Shown piece by piece: positions 34,868-46,242 of a DNA stretch of 64,000 bases. Source of the DNA: Ceratodon purpureus. Taxonomy: Eukaryota > Streptophyta > Bryopsida > Pseudoditrichales > Ditrichaceae. Position 1 is the stretch's first letter; each line of letters starts with the position of its first letter. The notes under the pieces were generated by a model, which saw only the letters and a list, made by a program, of their open reading frames with translations, did no database searches and was not told where the DNA came from. Position numbers and translations under genes: made by a program. The stretch is taken from NCBI GenBank assembly GCA_014871385.1, contig CM026426.1, forward strand, positions 96,778,072 to 96,842,071, written 5' to 3'.

Positions 34868-35727
34868 TCACTTGACGTTTATTCCTCCATCTTTCTTGAA
34901 CTGGGGAGGTGTATACACTTTCAAAAACCACTCATCGGTCCTATTATAGGGAGCTCTGATACGAGTTATGGAATTGGGATCCAGAATTCTTTGGATGATC
35001 CTTGTAGCATCCAAGGAAATAAAAGATGGACAAGTAAACTCTCCCTTGATTACATTTTTGAATAGAGCAATGGTGTTTCCTCCTTCAAATGGCAAGTAGC
35101 CAGCCAGAGATACAAAAAGGATGATGCCGCATGACCACATGTGTACAGTTGCCCCGTCATAACCTGTACCGTTGATTACCTCCGGAGATACGTAACTGGA
35201 GTGCCGCACCTTGTATGAAACAACATGTTCGATCCCCACTGTTGACATAGGGCACTTATGACAAAGTCGGCAATCTTCAAGTCGTTGTTCATATCAATAA
35301 GTAAATTCTCTGGCTTGGGATCCCTGTGAAAAACATTGTGGCCATGGCAATATTGAACGCCGTCTATTAGTTGTTGAAAGTATTTTTGGGCTTCATCTTC
35401 CTTGAATTGTTTTTGAGCCTTGATTTTGTCGAAAAGAGTTCCACCGGCCACGTATTCAAGTACAAGATATATCTTGGTCGCACTAGCCATGACTTTAAGG
35501 AGTTTGACAACATAGGGGTGGTTGACAAGCTTCATGCTTGCTATTTCCCTCTTAACCTTGTCAATCTGCCCATTTTTGAATATCATGTCTTTGTCCATTA
35601 CTTTAATGGCTACTGTAACCCCACTCTCCATGTTTCTTGCAATCCTGACCTTCCCAAATGCCCCTTGACCAAGGATTCTCTCAAGCTTATATTTCTCAAC
35701 CCGGGTGGTAAAACCCATGAACGGCAT
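34868..35727 (-). pseudogene. CIPK/SnRK3-type protein kinase, truncated and mutated
   Basis: An intronless kinase domain starts at MPFMGFTTRVEKYKLERILG. It has the Gly loop GQGAFGKV, the ATP lysine in AIKVMDKD, HRDPKPENLL (normally HRDLKPEN) and ADFVISAL in place of DFGLSAL. A frameshift near 35190 falls between CGTP and YVSPEVINGTGYDGA. The C-terminal lobe reads MWSCGIILFVSLAGYLPFE and RILDPN, and ends NVK. The regulatory NAF/FISL and PPI motifs that bind CBL calcium sensors and PP2C are absent. Lack of introns suits either an intronless CIPK clade or a retrocopy. With the DFG glycine lost, a frameshift and the truncation, it is not a working kinase. Confidence 0.88.
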
Positions 35728-37390
35728 GGTAATTGACTTCTCAAATGAAAATAACAACCAGTAACCTCTCAAGCAATAAACTCACTTACTAGTAAATGGT
35801 GGCAACAATCTTCTCTACGAAGAACCATACCAGAAAGTGATATCAATAATCTCATCTATCAGAACAGTACCAATAAGTGATGGCAATAACATTGTTTACA
35901 AACTCCAGCATCAACTCTGTAAAATGAAGAGAAAAATTGATAATAACTCTCAATGTCTAATATTAACTTTGCTTACAAACTCTACCAACAACTTTGTGAA
36001 CTGAAACAAAGAATTGAAGAGGACTCTTTATATACAAAACAAACAGCTACGCCACGAGAAGTTCTGATCGTAATCTATAGTTGAAAACAAAAGTAGAGCA
36101 AATTTGGTATAGATTGAAGACCGACGTAATTAAATTCAAGTCCACCATTAAGTCTTAATCTACGGCTTATGAATAGAAATAGAAAACTACTTCCCCTTTT
36201 TGAGTGTAAAATTCCTAGTATAATTAATGATGAGGATGGTCAAAATCTAATTAAAGTTCATTTTTCAAATTTGACAATATAATAATTTTAGTTTGAGTTT
36301 GATGATCGCCAAGTTACGAGCTCGTTGTTGGTTGGTGAGAGTGTTTATCTCATACAACTAGTCAGGGTTTGAACCCTCATGGACTCGTTTGAGCAGATGT
36401 GGGGTATGTAGTGACTTGGCACTACTAAGTGAGTAATCGCGGGCAGGAAAAGAATTGTACCAATCAACAGCCCACTACTTATGTCACATCAGAGTGTGCT
36501 GCCATATGCTAACAAATAAAAATAAAAAAAATAAAAAAATAGCTTTTGCTACTAAAAACTTTTTATTTAGATTAAGGTGATCTTGCAATTGAAGTATGTG
36601 TTGTTGATTTTCTAATTTTTTTTGTGTGGAAGAGGATATGCATAGCATATTGGACAGTAATGGTATTCATGTTTCTCGAGGTATTTCTTGACGCAAAATT
36701 AATTAAACTTTTTCATATGGTTTGATTCCAAAGTATTATCCCTTGAAGTTTGTGTTTCTTTATTATATGATTTTTTTATATTTTGAATTTGATTACGTCG
36801 GTGTGTTCGTTTTATCATTATACAAGTGTGTGACCAAAAATTTCAGAAGAGGATAAAAGCCATACATGTATTCAATGGTTTCAGTGCTTAGAACAGAGAT
36901 ATTTGTTGATATGGAGTGATTGATGTGCAAGAGTTTTGTAAGCATGAACCATGTGAGTTAGGCAATGATGTTTGTGAGGTTAGAATATGAGTAAGACTAT
37001 TTAGTTTCTTGTGTGAAGGAAAGTGGCGCTATCTATTTTGAGTTGAGCAATTAATACTATCATGTATAGACGATATTTTGAGTTTTAGGTGAATATATAG
37101 CTAAATTTTCCACAATCTAAGCCAAGATTTTAGTGCATGAAAGATTTTTTTCTAACTAGATTTGATATGTTTACTATGTATAGATATTTTGTTTACGTGT
37201 CTTTAAAGGAGTATTTTGGTGGTGTATATTCTTGAATGTACTAGAGTGTAGGTACATACTTATAAAGTGTGAAAGTATATATATCGTTCTCTGTGTGTCT
37301 CTTTCATATGTGTAGAAGAGTGTTGGAGTTGTAGAAGAGTAGTGCAGAGACATTGGTGTTTGTTTTCAATTTGCATAGTGTTAGTTGATC
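35728..37390. other. AT-rich non-coding stretch
   Basis: No gene seen apart from a SINE-like copy at about 36328-36480. The last 200 bases are the likely leader of the gene starting at 37391. Confidence 0.4.
36328..36480 (+). mobile_element. tRNA-derived SINE-like copy 1
   Basis: GGTTTGAACCC at 36366-36376 resembles the pol III B box with one change. The block TTGGTTGG through the B box to GGACTCG aligns with 39487-39545, and the 3' part ending AATTGTACCAA also resembles the second copy. The A box is degenerate and no target duplication was found. Confidence 0.45.
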
Positions 37391-38221
37391 ATGGCAGGTG
37401 TTGTAATTATAGATTTAGACGAAGTGACCAGTGCTTCATCAAGTTCATCTTCAGATTTGATTGTGTCTAGAAAACGTGGAGTGATACATGGAACAAGTTC
37501 TGCTTCCATTCAATCTTTGAAGGAAAAGAATGTTGATGAGGGTGCTGAGTGTAGTTTGCGGCATGTTTGTCCTTGTTTGAAAGTTCTAAGTTCTACTATA
37601 TGGCATGGAAGTCTTCAAAATGATGCACGTGCATTGGTGATAGTTTTGAAGGTCGGTTCTATTTTGCCTCGTGGTCTAGAGTATCTATTTGAGGGATGTT
37701 TTGAAGGTTTAGATGTAGACCAAGTGACCCATCCTATTACAAAAGATGGTATTGGTCATCATCGATGGTTGGAGGGACATATGCAACATGTTTGGCAACT
37801 AAACAAAGCCTCCCTTGTCACCACCATACTGCAAAGGATTTTGGAGTTTGGGAAATTTGGTTTTGAGGAGGTGAAAGATCATCAAAAATTAGAGGTGTTG
37901 CGAACTGAAGATCAATTTTTGGAGCTTAGTTTATGCACTGGAGCTAACATCATTGCGAATCAAGGCCATCAAGAAGTTGCATCATTGTTGCTTAAGGTGG
38001 AAAGTGGTTTGTCTGAGTCTTCTTTCTGGCATGGTTGTTTAAAAAAAGATGTTCTTGCTTTTGTCCTCGTTTTGAAAAGGGGTACTCTTGTGCACGGTGG
38101 CCCAATGTTTCTATTTGAGGGTTGCTATAAAGGTTTAAATAAAGAACAACTAACCTACATGGTTATCAAGAATAGTGATGGACATCATCGATGGTTAAAA
38201 GGTCCATTAAAGCTTGTGTAG
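37391..38221 (+). CDS. Uncharacterised protein with a duplicated 65-residue domain
   Basis: An uninterrupted 276-residue frame begins MAGVVIIDLDEVTSASSS. After a Ser-rich N-terminus, two similar blocks occur. Copy 1 (about residues 75-137): IWHGSLQNDARALVIVLK, YLFEGCFEGLDVDQVTH, GHHRWLEG. Copy 2 (about 208-274): FWHGCLKKDVLAFVLVLKRG, FLFEGCYKGLNKEQLTY, GHHRWLKG. The pattern is WHG-x(5)-D-x(2)-A-x-V-x-VLK, then LFEGC(F/Y)-x-GL, then GHHRWL. I recognise no family. There is no signal peptide or membrane span. The intact frame in AT-rich surroundings suggests recent selection or recent arrival. Confidence 0.55.
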   Translation: MAGVVIIDLDEVTSASSSSSSDLIVSRKRGVIHGTSSASIQSLKEKNVDEGAECSLRHVCPCLKVLSSTIWHGSLQNDARALVIVLKVGSILPRGLEYLFEGCFEGLDVDQVTHPITKDGIGHHRWLEGHMQHVWQLNKASLVTTILQRILEFGKFGFEEVKDHQKLEVLRTEDQFLELSLCTGANIIANQGHQEVASLLLKVESGLSESSFWHGCLKKDVLAFVLVLKRGTLVHGGPMFLFEGCYKGLNKEQLTYMVIKNSDGHHRWLKGPLKLV

Positions 38222-38940
38222 AGGAAGGATATGGATGCTTATGTTACAACTACAGTACATAAGGTACTGGAGTTTATAAGATTAGGATGTTAATGTTTAT
38301 AGAATCAGCTACCATAACATAAATTTGGATATCAGAGTTTGAGATATGGTTAGTAGCTGAAGTGTGATGTACTGAGTTGGCATGTTTTTTGCCAATAGAT
38401 TTTTATTAAAACTTGTAGATTATACTTTGTAATCGTTTGGATATGAATTATATATATAACCATATATTAAGATATGCTCACCGTCTACAATCTGGAATCT
38501 CCAATTTTAGCTACCACGATTTTTTGTTTGCACTACCATGATGTTTTGTCTGCATTAATATGGTTTGTTTGATATATCTCAAAGTTTTACTCAAATTGGG
38601 AATAAGTTAAGGTTTTACATCTAACAAATTTATTTTTGGTTAAAGAGTATATTCTTGAAGACAACAACTTCTCTATTATTTGCTAAATACAAGAATTCTA
38701 TTAATTGTATACACGTTACATTATATGATTACGACATTGGTTATTGAATTATAAATTGGAATCTGTGACGAATCATATACTAACCATTATCTTGTAAAAA
38801 AATTAAGACTTATCATCTTGTATGTATATTTGTCTTCTTTGTTTGTGGTTTTCTGAATCATTTTTTAAATAAAATAGAATTAAAAATTCTTTAAAAATTA
38901 TTCAAATTTTTTTGGTCTAGATTTATGACAAATATTAGAG
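38222..38940. other. AT-rich non-coding stretch
   Basis: The likely 3' region of the preceding gene, then AT-rich DNA. Nothing else seen. Confidence 0.4.
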
Positions 38941-39044
38941 TGCGGTATCCCTTGCCAACCCCTCTAAACTTTAAAATATTTTGTGCTCTAAATGAAGACC
39001 ATTTGCCAGAGTATTGCACTTCAAATGCTTGGCGAGCAAATTTT

Positions 39045-39265
39045 TTGCAGTGTCGTGAGGGGTATTGCCTAACAAAGGTTTGGCGAGCAATTTTTCCTGT
39101 AGCGCGAGGGGTATTGCCTGGCAATACCCCTCGCAAACTACCTCCAAATCCTAAATTGCTCCCTGGTCCAAATGAAGAGCACCGGCGAGGGGTATTGCAC
39201 ATCAAAGGTTTGGCAAGCAGTTTTTTCCTATGTTGCGAGGGGTATTGCTCGGCAATACTCCTTGC
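39045..39265. repeat. GCGAGGGGTATTGC hairpin repeats
   Basis: Four direct copies of G(C)GAGGGGTATTGC begin near 39055, 39104, 39185 and 39235. Two are followed by their complement after three bases. The hairpin 39104-39134 has perfect 14-bp arms with loop CTG. The hairpin 39235-39265 has two mismatches in the right arm. TTTGGCGAGCAA-like spacers recur between the units. Confidence 0.8.
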
Positions 39266-39486
39266 AACACTATAAACAACTACTCACCGCCCTTTTAGAT
39301 ACGAACTTCAAATTTTTCAAGTTTTGTTTGTAATTTATTTTCAAATTGAAATGATTGCTACCATCTACAAATGATTAATTTATAATACAATAGTATATAT
39401 GATTCCTCAATAAATGATTTGCAAAGAATGTAGACTATATTTAAGGTTTCAATGGATTTTTTTGTATTACGCCATAAGCTTGATTA

Positions 39487-39645
39487 TTGGTTGGATAAAT
39501 GCGTGTTTCATGTAACTGGTCCAGGTTCGAAACGTGCTGGACCCGTGCTTGAACAGTTTTTTGATACAAATGGCTTGACACTGCTAGTGAGAAACGATAA
39601 AGTCGGAAATAATTGTGTTGTACCAACTAAAAAGGCCTATTAATC
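39487..39645 (+). mobile_element. tRNA-derived SINE-like copy 2
   Basis: GGTTCGAAACG at 39524-39534 is close to the pol III B box GGTTCGANNCC. The flanks TTGGTTGG upstream and CTGGACCCG downstream match the copy at 36.3 kb, and the 3' end again carries TTGTACCAA. It is not an intact tRNA gene because no acceptor stem pairing is visible. Confidence 0.45.
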
Positions 39646-39649
39646 CAAG

Positions 39650-41300
39650 CAGAACAAAAGTGATAAGATATAAAAGTGGCTTTAGCCACTATTCAATGAA
39701 GGTCGTAGTTATTTCTACTCGTTTTACAAATTTTAGATGATATCATGTTTTTGTGCCTTTGTAGTATTCTCATTAATCAAACATATTAGTTATATGTTAG
39801 TTTTAAATTATTACTTATCATGAATCATTTTATTTTATTTTTTAAAAGTTGATAGTGAATTTATAAGTTTATATTTATTTCTATTTCTTCTAATATGATA
39901 AAATTAATATTATGATATTATTACGATAAAATTAATATGCAATTGTGCAAAGATAAAATTTCAACACATGCAATCATTTATAATGTGACATTAATCATTC
40001 ATTTTATTTTTGTAGTATTAGAATCCACGCTTCCACATATGCAAAAGATGTGCTGAATGTATTTTGTCTCAATGGCTAAATACTATTTGTCTCAATAAAA
40101 TAGATAACATAGAATATTTAAGCAAGTAAGGCACCCTTTACATTTGAGGTAAAAGGTCGTCAGAAAATAATTTTCAGCCAATGACATGTCCAAAAATTGA
40201 GAGGACCAAGAAATGTCACTTAACACCCAAAATTTCAGTCCAAGGTACAAACGAGGAGAAAATGACATGGACAAGACTTTTATCCTTGGTAGCAATAAAA
40301 AGATACATTTTTGAAGACTCCCGGATTTTTAACTAAGCCCACTTCAAGAGGTGGGCTTAATTAAAAATCCGGGAAGGGGGGGGGGGGAGGCATTTGGTCA
40401 AAATTCTTCTAGTCAATCATTTTCATTTTTTAAATAATTTTTCATAACCTACATTAAAAAATGTATTAAAACTTTCTACTCATTATATATAGGCCCCTTC
40501 TCACTTTACACTATATCCAAAGGTCATCAAATTTAGTGTTGGGTTTCTCAAAAATGGACCATGAATCTTGGCTGATTTTCTCCACGACTTCTTGATTCTA
40601 GTATAAAGACAGCATAAAATATAGAGTCAAATAAATAATCAACAAAATTGTAGTGGTAATTAGAAATCAAACATAAGTTATATGAAAGTAATACATCATC
40701 AAATGAATGAAGCAAAGTGTTATGACTAATTGACGTGAGACAAATACATGGTCATTTAAATTAGACATTTTGCCCACTCAAAGTTCTTGCATAGTTAGTT
40801 AATGAATCATAAAAATAAATCAAAATCTAGGGTTTCTTAGAAATCTCGGTATTCTCGGAAGTCTCGGAAATCTCAGAAGTCTCGGAAAACAATATATATA
40901 CTACAAATACATAAAATACATTGAAATAAATTACTATTATAATTAAAAAATATCGCAAGTATATTTTTTTGAAAGAAAACAAATACTGCATAGAAAATGG
41001 CTATGCATAAGGACATACAAAGCATAACCATCAACTCAAAATTTGCTCCATCTAGCCCTCTTACAGAAGCAAAATACCATATAAACACACAGAACTCATT
41101 GCACCAATAACCAATTCTGTTGCTAAAAATGAAAAACCCTGTTTGAACACAAGATTATGGACTGGCTCAAATGAGCTAATCGTAATCGAATTAAAAGAAA
41201 TAACCCGACAGTGAGAGACTAAACAATGTAGTTGATCATAATTCATTTCCTATCCTTTCACAGAGAACAGAAATCTCAATCTTGAAAGAATGTACCTCTT
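39650..41300. other. AT-rich non-coding stretch with a foldback
   Basis: No gene seen. It includes the hairpin at 40320-40373 and a run of Gs at 40376-40387. Confidence 0.4.
40320..40373. repeat. Foldback with 23-bp arms
   Basis: Arms 40320-40342 and 40351-40373 pair with one mismatch around an 8-base loop. The arms begin CCCGGATTTTTAA and end AAGCCCAC. A poly-G run follows directly. It may be a tiny foldback element or a regulatory hairpin. Confidence 0.8.
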
Positions 41301-41329
41301 CAATGCCGCGAATACTAAATGGAGCTACC

Positions 41330-42550
41330 TCATAACTCCATTGTTAATACTCGGTCCCCATAATGGCCTTTCCTGGGGCTATCAGCAGGAGTACTTGCTG
41401 TTGAGGTGTCACTTTGATCAACATCTATCCCATCCATACCAGGCTTCATGTAAGCCTGAATCTGGCTGATTGATAACTCGTTCAAACTTAGAGTAGGATT
41501 AAAGGAGACGATCTTATTCTCAGCTGCCATATCCATCATCAAATTTGCTGAAGAAGCGTGAGAAGACATCAACAGCGCCAATTTGCATCAGAAAGCATGA
41601 CTTAGTTGGCTACAGTCCCAGTCTTAGACATGCATCTCACGTTTCTCACAAAGAACAAGGAGATTAAAGTACTTGATGCAGCCATATACAGCAATACATA
41701 AGAATTAACTGGCACCTCTTCACATACGGTAGCCAACACCTGGAAACAAACACATTGCTCAAGTCAGGTACCAATCAGAGCTCATATCACAAATGTCCTT
41801 TAAGATCAAGATAGCCACCTAAGGGTCCGGGTCCACTAGCACGAGCTTTGGTACTACAAAGCTGAAAAGACCTTGAGAAAAGAGGTGCAAAACTTGGTTT
41901 CACTTACTAGGAGCAAATGCTGGACTGATGGACGGTACAAAATGTATTTATGGGGGTTTGGTGGCAGGCTTGGATCAGGTATTTCCTCTACAACTGGGTT
42001 CACCAACCCTGATGCACTCATCTTACTGCCCGGTTCACCAACCCGCGTGCGATATAGAGAACCACTTGGCTCCCACTCTAGAGCTTACACAATTCGGAAT
42101 GTGTCCAGAGACAGCTCACTGAACTTCACCTGAAAGTAAGCATTATTTGTTAGAAACTTGACATGAATATCACACACGCACCTAAAATAAGACAAGCTGC
42201 AACTTACCATGGACACTGGTGTAAAACTTGTATAAACAATCAACCAAATCACGACTACTGACCTCGCTGTGATAGTAGCTAGCAAGAATAGCGTCTTCCA
42301 GTCGCAGAGGTTTGACGCCCTCAAGCCTGTCAACCATCGGAATTGATGAAGGGTGAGGATCGAGAAGCACACTGTATCTTAAAGGCCTGCTGATATCACA
42401 TGCTGCATCAACTTTCATGAAGTGAACTATCTCTTGTACCACCACTTTCCACTCCCTTGCGTCAATGCCTTGTACACAAAGCAACCAGGCCCACATAGTT
42501 GAGAAACGTATTTTCCCGAGACGTGTAAGAAGACAAATGAGGTCCGACAA
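41330..42550 (-). pseudogene. Possible multi-exon gene fragments, unrecognised
   Basis: Minus-strand open pieces look protein-like: 42550-42190 (VQGIDAREWKVVVQEIVHFM, DISRPLRYSVLLDPHPSS, LRLEDAILASYYHSEVSSR, DCLYKFYTSVHG), a short piece VKFSELSLDTFRIV near 42125, and 41581-41330 (NPTLSLNELSISQIQAYM, DQSDTSTASTPADSPRKG). They could be exons of one gene, but I could not confirm splice phases and do not recognise the family. A decayed or captured gene is as likely as a live one. Confidence 0.3.
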
Positions 42551-43130
42551 TACATGGGCGTAATTATTCCCAACTCATGCCTGTAAGTCAGTGCTGCATC
42601 CACACAAACCGGCAATTGTCACAATGACAAGAAATTGTACCCATGTGAGCAACATAAATTAGACCGACTAAGACTTCAACAAGGGTAGAGAGGAATCACA
42701 ACTTACAAGTACCCATAGCTTGCTACATGGATGCACTTTACTCCTCTGTCTTCTCCACAGTCTCTTCCTTCTCCTCCTCCTTCTCCACCGTCTTCTCTCC
42801 AGTGGCTGCAATCTACATCTCCAGATATCAGTTGCCCACTTCAAAATCTATAAATAAAACAAGCTCTCTCAAATGCGTATTGCGCCGATACTAGTCCAAT
42901 TTCAAACCTCAACTCCCAATGCATATCAATTAAAGCTGCCTTTCAAATAAACATCTCCAAATACCTGAAGACGACGCCATTGAACTCGCTGCATCGACTC
43001 TTTCCTTACAATCCTGGCCCATTGAGCAGCAACCAGAACGGCTTCCAAACGACACTCCAACCTTTCCAACACCTGAACACCCAATTCTGCTGGAACCCAA
43101 AAACAGCAACAATCCCAACAAACCTCAGCA

Positions 43131-43198
43131 ACAATTCCAACACCTGAACAACAACAATTCCAACACCTGAACAACAACAATTCCAACACCTGAACACC
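43131..43198. repeat. 23-bp minisatellite, three units
   Basis: ACAATTCCAACACCTGAACA begins at 43131, 43154 and 43177. It lies in the 1-kb region upstream of TIM14 and has no supported coding role. Confidence 0.8.
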
Positions 43199-44200
43199 CA
43201 ATTCAAATTCCACACGAACCACACCTAAAATCTGACAAATCACACACCAAAACCCAATTGCATTAACCAGGAGCGGAAGTTGGAACAGGGGTGTCGCATT
43301 GAGACGGGGTGCGCAACGCGCAGGCGCAGGGGAATCTCAGGAGCATGCGGAGAATCTCAGAATCTCTCCAAAACCCCCTTCTCTCCCAAACCCCGCTCTT
43401 CCGACCAACTCTCTCCAGTCCCGACTCCGACTCCCATGTCTCCTCACTCACCTGCGCCTCGCAGCCAACCCTCGCAGCCAGCCCACTCCGCCCCGCCTCG
43501 ACTCTCGTCACAGCCATCCCGCCTCGCCTCCGTTGACTCTCATCACAGCCATCTCCTCCGTCAACGTCACTCTTCACTGCCCCGCCTTGTCACCCTGCCC
43601 CGTCACCTTACCTTAATGAATAATGGTTTGATGCATGAGCGTGACTGGATGAATGAAATACTTTTGCTACTATAGCATTTAGCAAAAAAAAGAGGTGTCC
43701 CTGCAACGCTTCTTCCCTACGGTCAGAACCAATAAAATCCTTTTACTTTCGGTGAACAAATCAGAAACGGATGAAATCCCGAACGCGTGTACCCCAAGTC
43801 TCATCCAGTATTGTATGAATTTTGAACGAACAGAACAGCAACGAGGAAACAATAATCCTTCGAAGTAGTCACCGACCAACGGACGACGAGACGGGCGACC
43901 AGTGGAGGAAGCCGCGAGCGACGTACGGACGAAGCAACGGGTAGAGACGACGAGTATTCGAGAAGCGAAGAAGCGAGTATTTTGCACCGAATTGCTCTGT
44001 TTTTGCTCATCTGCCATCGCCGGAGACCGGGGTTGTCGTCGTTGCTGGTGCGGTTGGAGATAGAGCGCGGCGTGGGAGGGGATTGTGGTGTAGTTTGTGA
44101 CCGGTTGGGGAATTTGCCGGAGGGAATTTGGTGGAGTGTGTGGGGAGCGGGGGGGAGACCTAATTCGGGGTTTGGGTTTTGAGGGAAGGGTTGGAGGGCG

Positions 44201-44539
44201 ATGGGGACGCCGTTGATAGCAGGGCTGTCGGTCGCAGCCGCGGCGATGGCGGGGAAGTACGGGATTGAGGCGTGGCAGGCGTTCAAGGCGCGGCCCGCGA
44301 TGGCGCGGATGCGGAAGTTTTACGAGGGGGGGTTTCAGCCGGTGATGACGCGGCGGGAGGCGGCGTTGATTCTCGGGGTGCGGGAGAGCGCGGCGCAGGA
44401 TAAGATTAAGGAGGCGCACCGGCGTGTTATGCAGGCGAATCACCCGGATGCTGGGGGCAGTGATTTTATTGCGTCGAAGGTTAATGAGGCGAAGGATAAT
44501 TTGCTTGGGCAGAAACGCGGCAGCGGGTCGGCTTTTTAG
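44201..44539 (+). CDS. TIM14: TIM14/PAM18 J-protein of the mitochondrial import motor
   Basis: An intact 112-residue frame. An N-terminal membrane segment (TPLIAGLSVAAAAMAG, about residues 3-18) is followed by the conserved KYGIEAWQAFKARP and FYEGGFQPVMTRREAALIL. The J domain carries the catalytic loop HPD at residues 81-83 (ANHPDAGGSDF) and ends KVNEAKDNLLGQ. The protein anchors in the inner membrane and stimulates matrix Hsp70 ATPase to pull precursors through TIM23. Length and blocks match plant TIM14 throughout. There is no intron, although plant homologues usually have several as far as I recall, so a retroposed origin is possible. The upstream 600 bases are C-rich and probably hold the promoter. 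Confidence 0.93.
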   Translation: MGTPLIAGLSVAAAAMAGKYGIEAWQAFKARPAMARMRKFYEGGFQPVMTRREAALILGVRESAAQDKIKEAHRRVMQANHPDAGGSDFIASKVNEAKDNLLGQKRGSGSAF

Positions 44540-45479
44540 CACGGTGTGTGGGGATTTAGTAATTGATTCTTAGGGTTTTGATACGTTCCGGGAGCTTCTT
44601 TGGTTATTGATCAGCTTGGAGTTTGGTGAATTATTGCGTATGCTGGCTTCGAGAGTGGTGAGGGGGTTAGCGGTTGACGATTAGCGAGAACGATTGAATG
44701 TCATGTCAATAGATGGAATTCTGAAGTAGAAGCCTGGGTTAGTTTAGTTGGATACTGGGAATCGGATACGCATCTGAGGGGTGTTGTTCGAAAGGGACTA
44801 GAATTTCCTGTGTGCTATGAGCATGGAAATATTTTCCAAGGACCAACAGTACAGGCCACGAGGTGTCCGGCCTCAACTCTCGTAAGGCCTCCGATGAGGA
44901 ACACATCGTTAAACTCGGCCTCAACAGGGCAGTTCTACTTCTGCTTCGTTGAGCTGCATACGGATCGCTTAGAAGAGGGACATTGGAAGTGAGCTTGGAT
45001 GTAACGTGAAGTTTCTATATTTTCTGGAACAATAATCGAATGTGAATTGGGGTTGTTTCAAGGATCCACATTGGATTTGAACAAAGCCTTTTATATATTC
45101 TGCTGGTTATTTTGTCTGTGAGGATTCTTACGTTCTGAGGCTCTCTTTAGTCATGTTTATGAATTGGGTTGAATTTCTAGGAATACTTTCTGCAATTTCG
45201 TATCTAAACTCTGATGTTTCAATATTAACTCGAACATTGTTGATTCAGGTACGTTGGCTTCGAGAACATTCATGCTAATGACCTACCACTTAAGTCAGAA
45301 CTTGTTTGTATTTGATATTGAAGCAAATCACAGTATTGGGATTAATGTTCTAGCTCTGTGTTTGTCATGATACATGAGATTGCAGCTTATCATTGCTTTG
45401 CACTTATGAGTTCAACTCATTTGGAATGAGATGAAGTTTGGGAGTTGTGTGGCTTGGAAATGTTGTTTCTTATGAGAAG
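44540..45479. other. 3' region of TIM14 and intergenic DNA
   Basis: No further gene seen. I found no poly-A tract adjoining the stop codon that would prove retroposition. Confidence 0.4.
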
Positions 45480-45884
45480 TACAGTCTAGCCTTGATAATA
45501 TCACACCATCCGTCCGTTTCACCGTAAAGTGTGATATAAACAAGGTGTGATATATTTGATAATGTCACATTTTGAAGATTTGTGCATAATGTGATATTAT
45601 CAAGGTTAGAGTATACCCAAATAAATACAATCTATCCATTCATACAATTGTCCATCCATACAATCTATCTATCCATAAACTCTGTTCATCCATACAATCT
45701 GTCCATCCAATCATCGCATACATCCATCCATATACATTTACACTACGGATTTTGGAAAAATAGTGTGACATTATCAAGGGTGATAATGAGGGAGTTTTAT
45801 ACTAGGAAAATCGGTTTCAAACTTTTAGGTGATAATATCAAGGTGTTCTATTAACAAGGGTGACATTATCAAGGTTAGAGTGTA
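45480..45884. mobile_element. Tc1/mariner-type MITE cluster
   Basis: The end TACAGTCTAGCCTTGATAAT at 45480 is repeated, inverted, at 45591-45615 and at 45860-45884, with 22 of 25 positions matching in each case. The outer bases are TA and the repeat starts CA(G/C)TC, which fits TA target duplications and Tc1/mariner or pogo-type ends. Either a 136-bp MITE (45480-45615) sits beside a second truncated copy, or a 405-bp element has an internal end. CATCCATACAATC-like repeats fill the middle. No coding sequence. Confidence 0.65.
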
Positions 45885-46240
45885 TTTACATTACTAGAGG
45901 ATCTGACCAGTGACCAGGCAGATCTTTTAATAATTTAAAAAAAAAAAAAAAAAAACTGTATGAAAAGGATAGACGATAGATGTCAACTGTATGTCAAGTT
46001 TCTGGTAAATAAAATATAAGTAAATTTTTTTAAATTAAAAAAAATAACCATTTTAAAAGTGTTCATGGTTCACCAAGAATATTGTTTTTTGTATAACCAA
46101 AGGAGTAGTGAAAACTACGGTGTACATTTGTTTGACTGAAACACCACAATCTTGGTGGTTTCAGTAACCTCAATTATTGTTATTTTTCCATGTCTCAGAC
46201 TTCACCAATTAAATGGATGTTAGAATACTGAAGAACCATA
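45885..46240. other. AT-rich DNA with a 19-base poly-A run
   Basis: The poly-A run is at 45937-45955. No gene seen. Confidence 0.4.
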
Positions 46241-46242
46241 GC

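Noticed and set aside
38925..39275. Open frame across the hairpin repeats
   Set aside because: The frame is produced by the repeats and has no recognisable protein features.
39524..39534. Possible tRNA gene because of GGTTCGAAACG
   Set aside because: No acceptor or anticodon stems pair around it; the flanks match another SINE-like copy instead.
43679..44542. A 287-codon minus-strand frame across TIM14
   Set aside because: It is the antisense shadow of a clearly conserved gene and its GC-rich leader.
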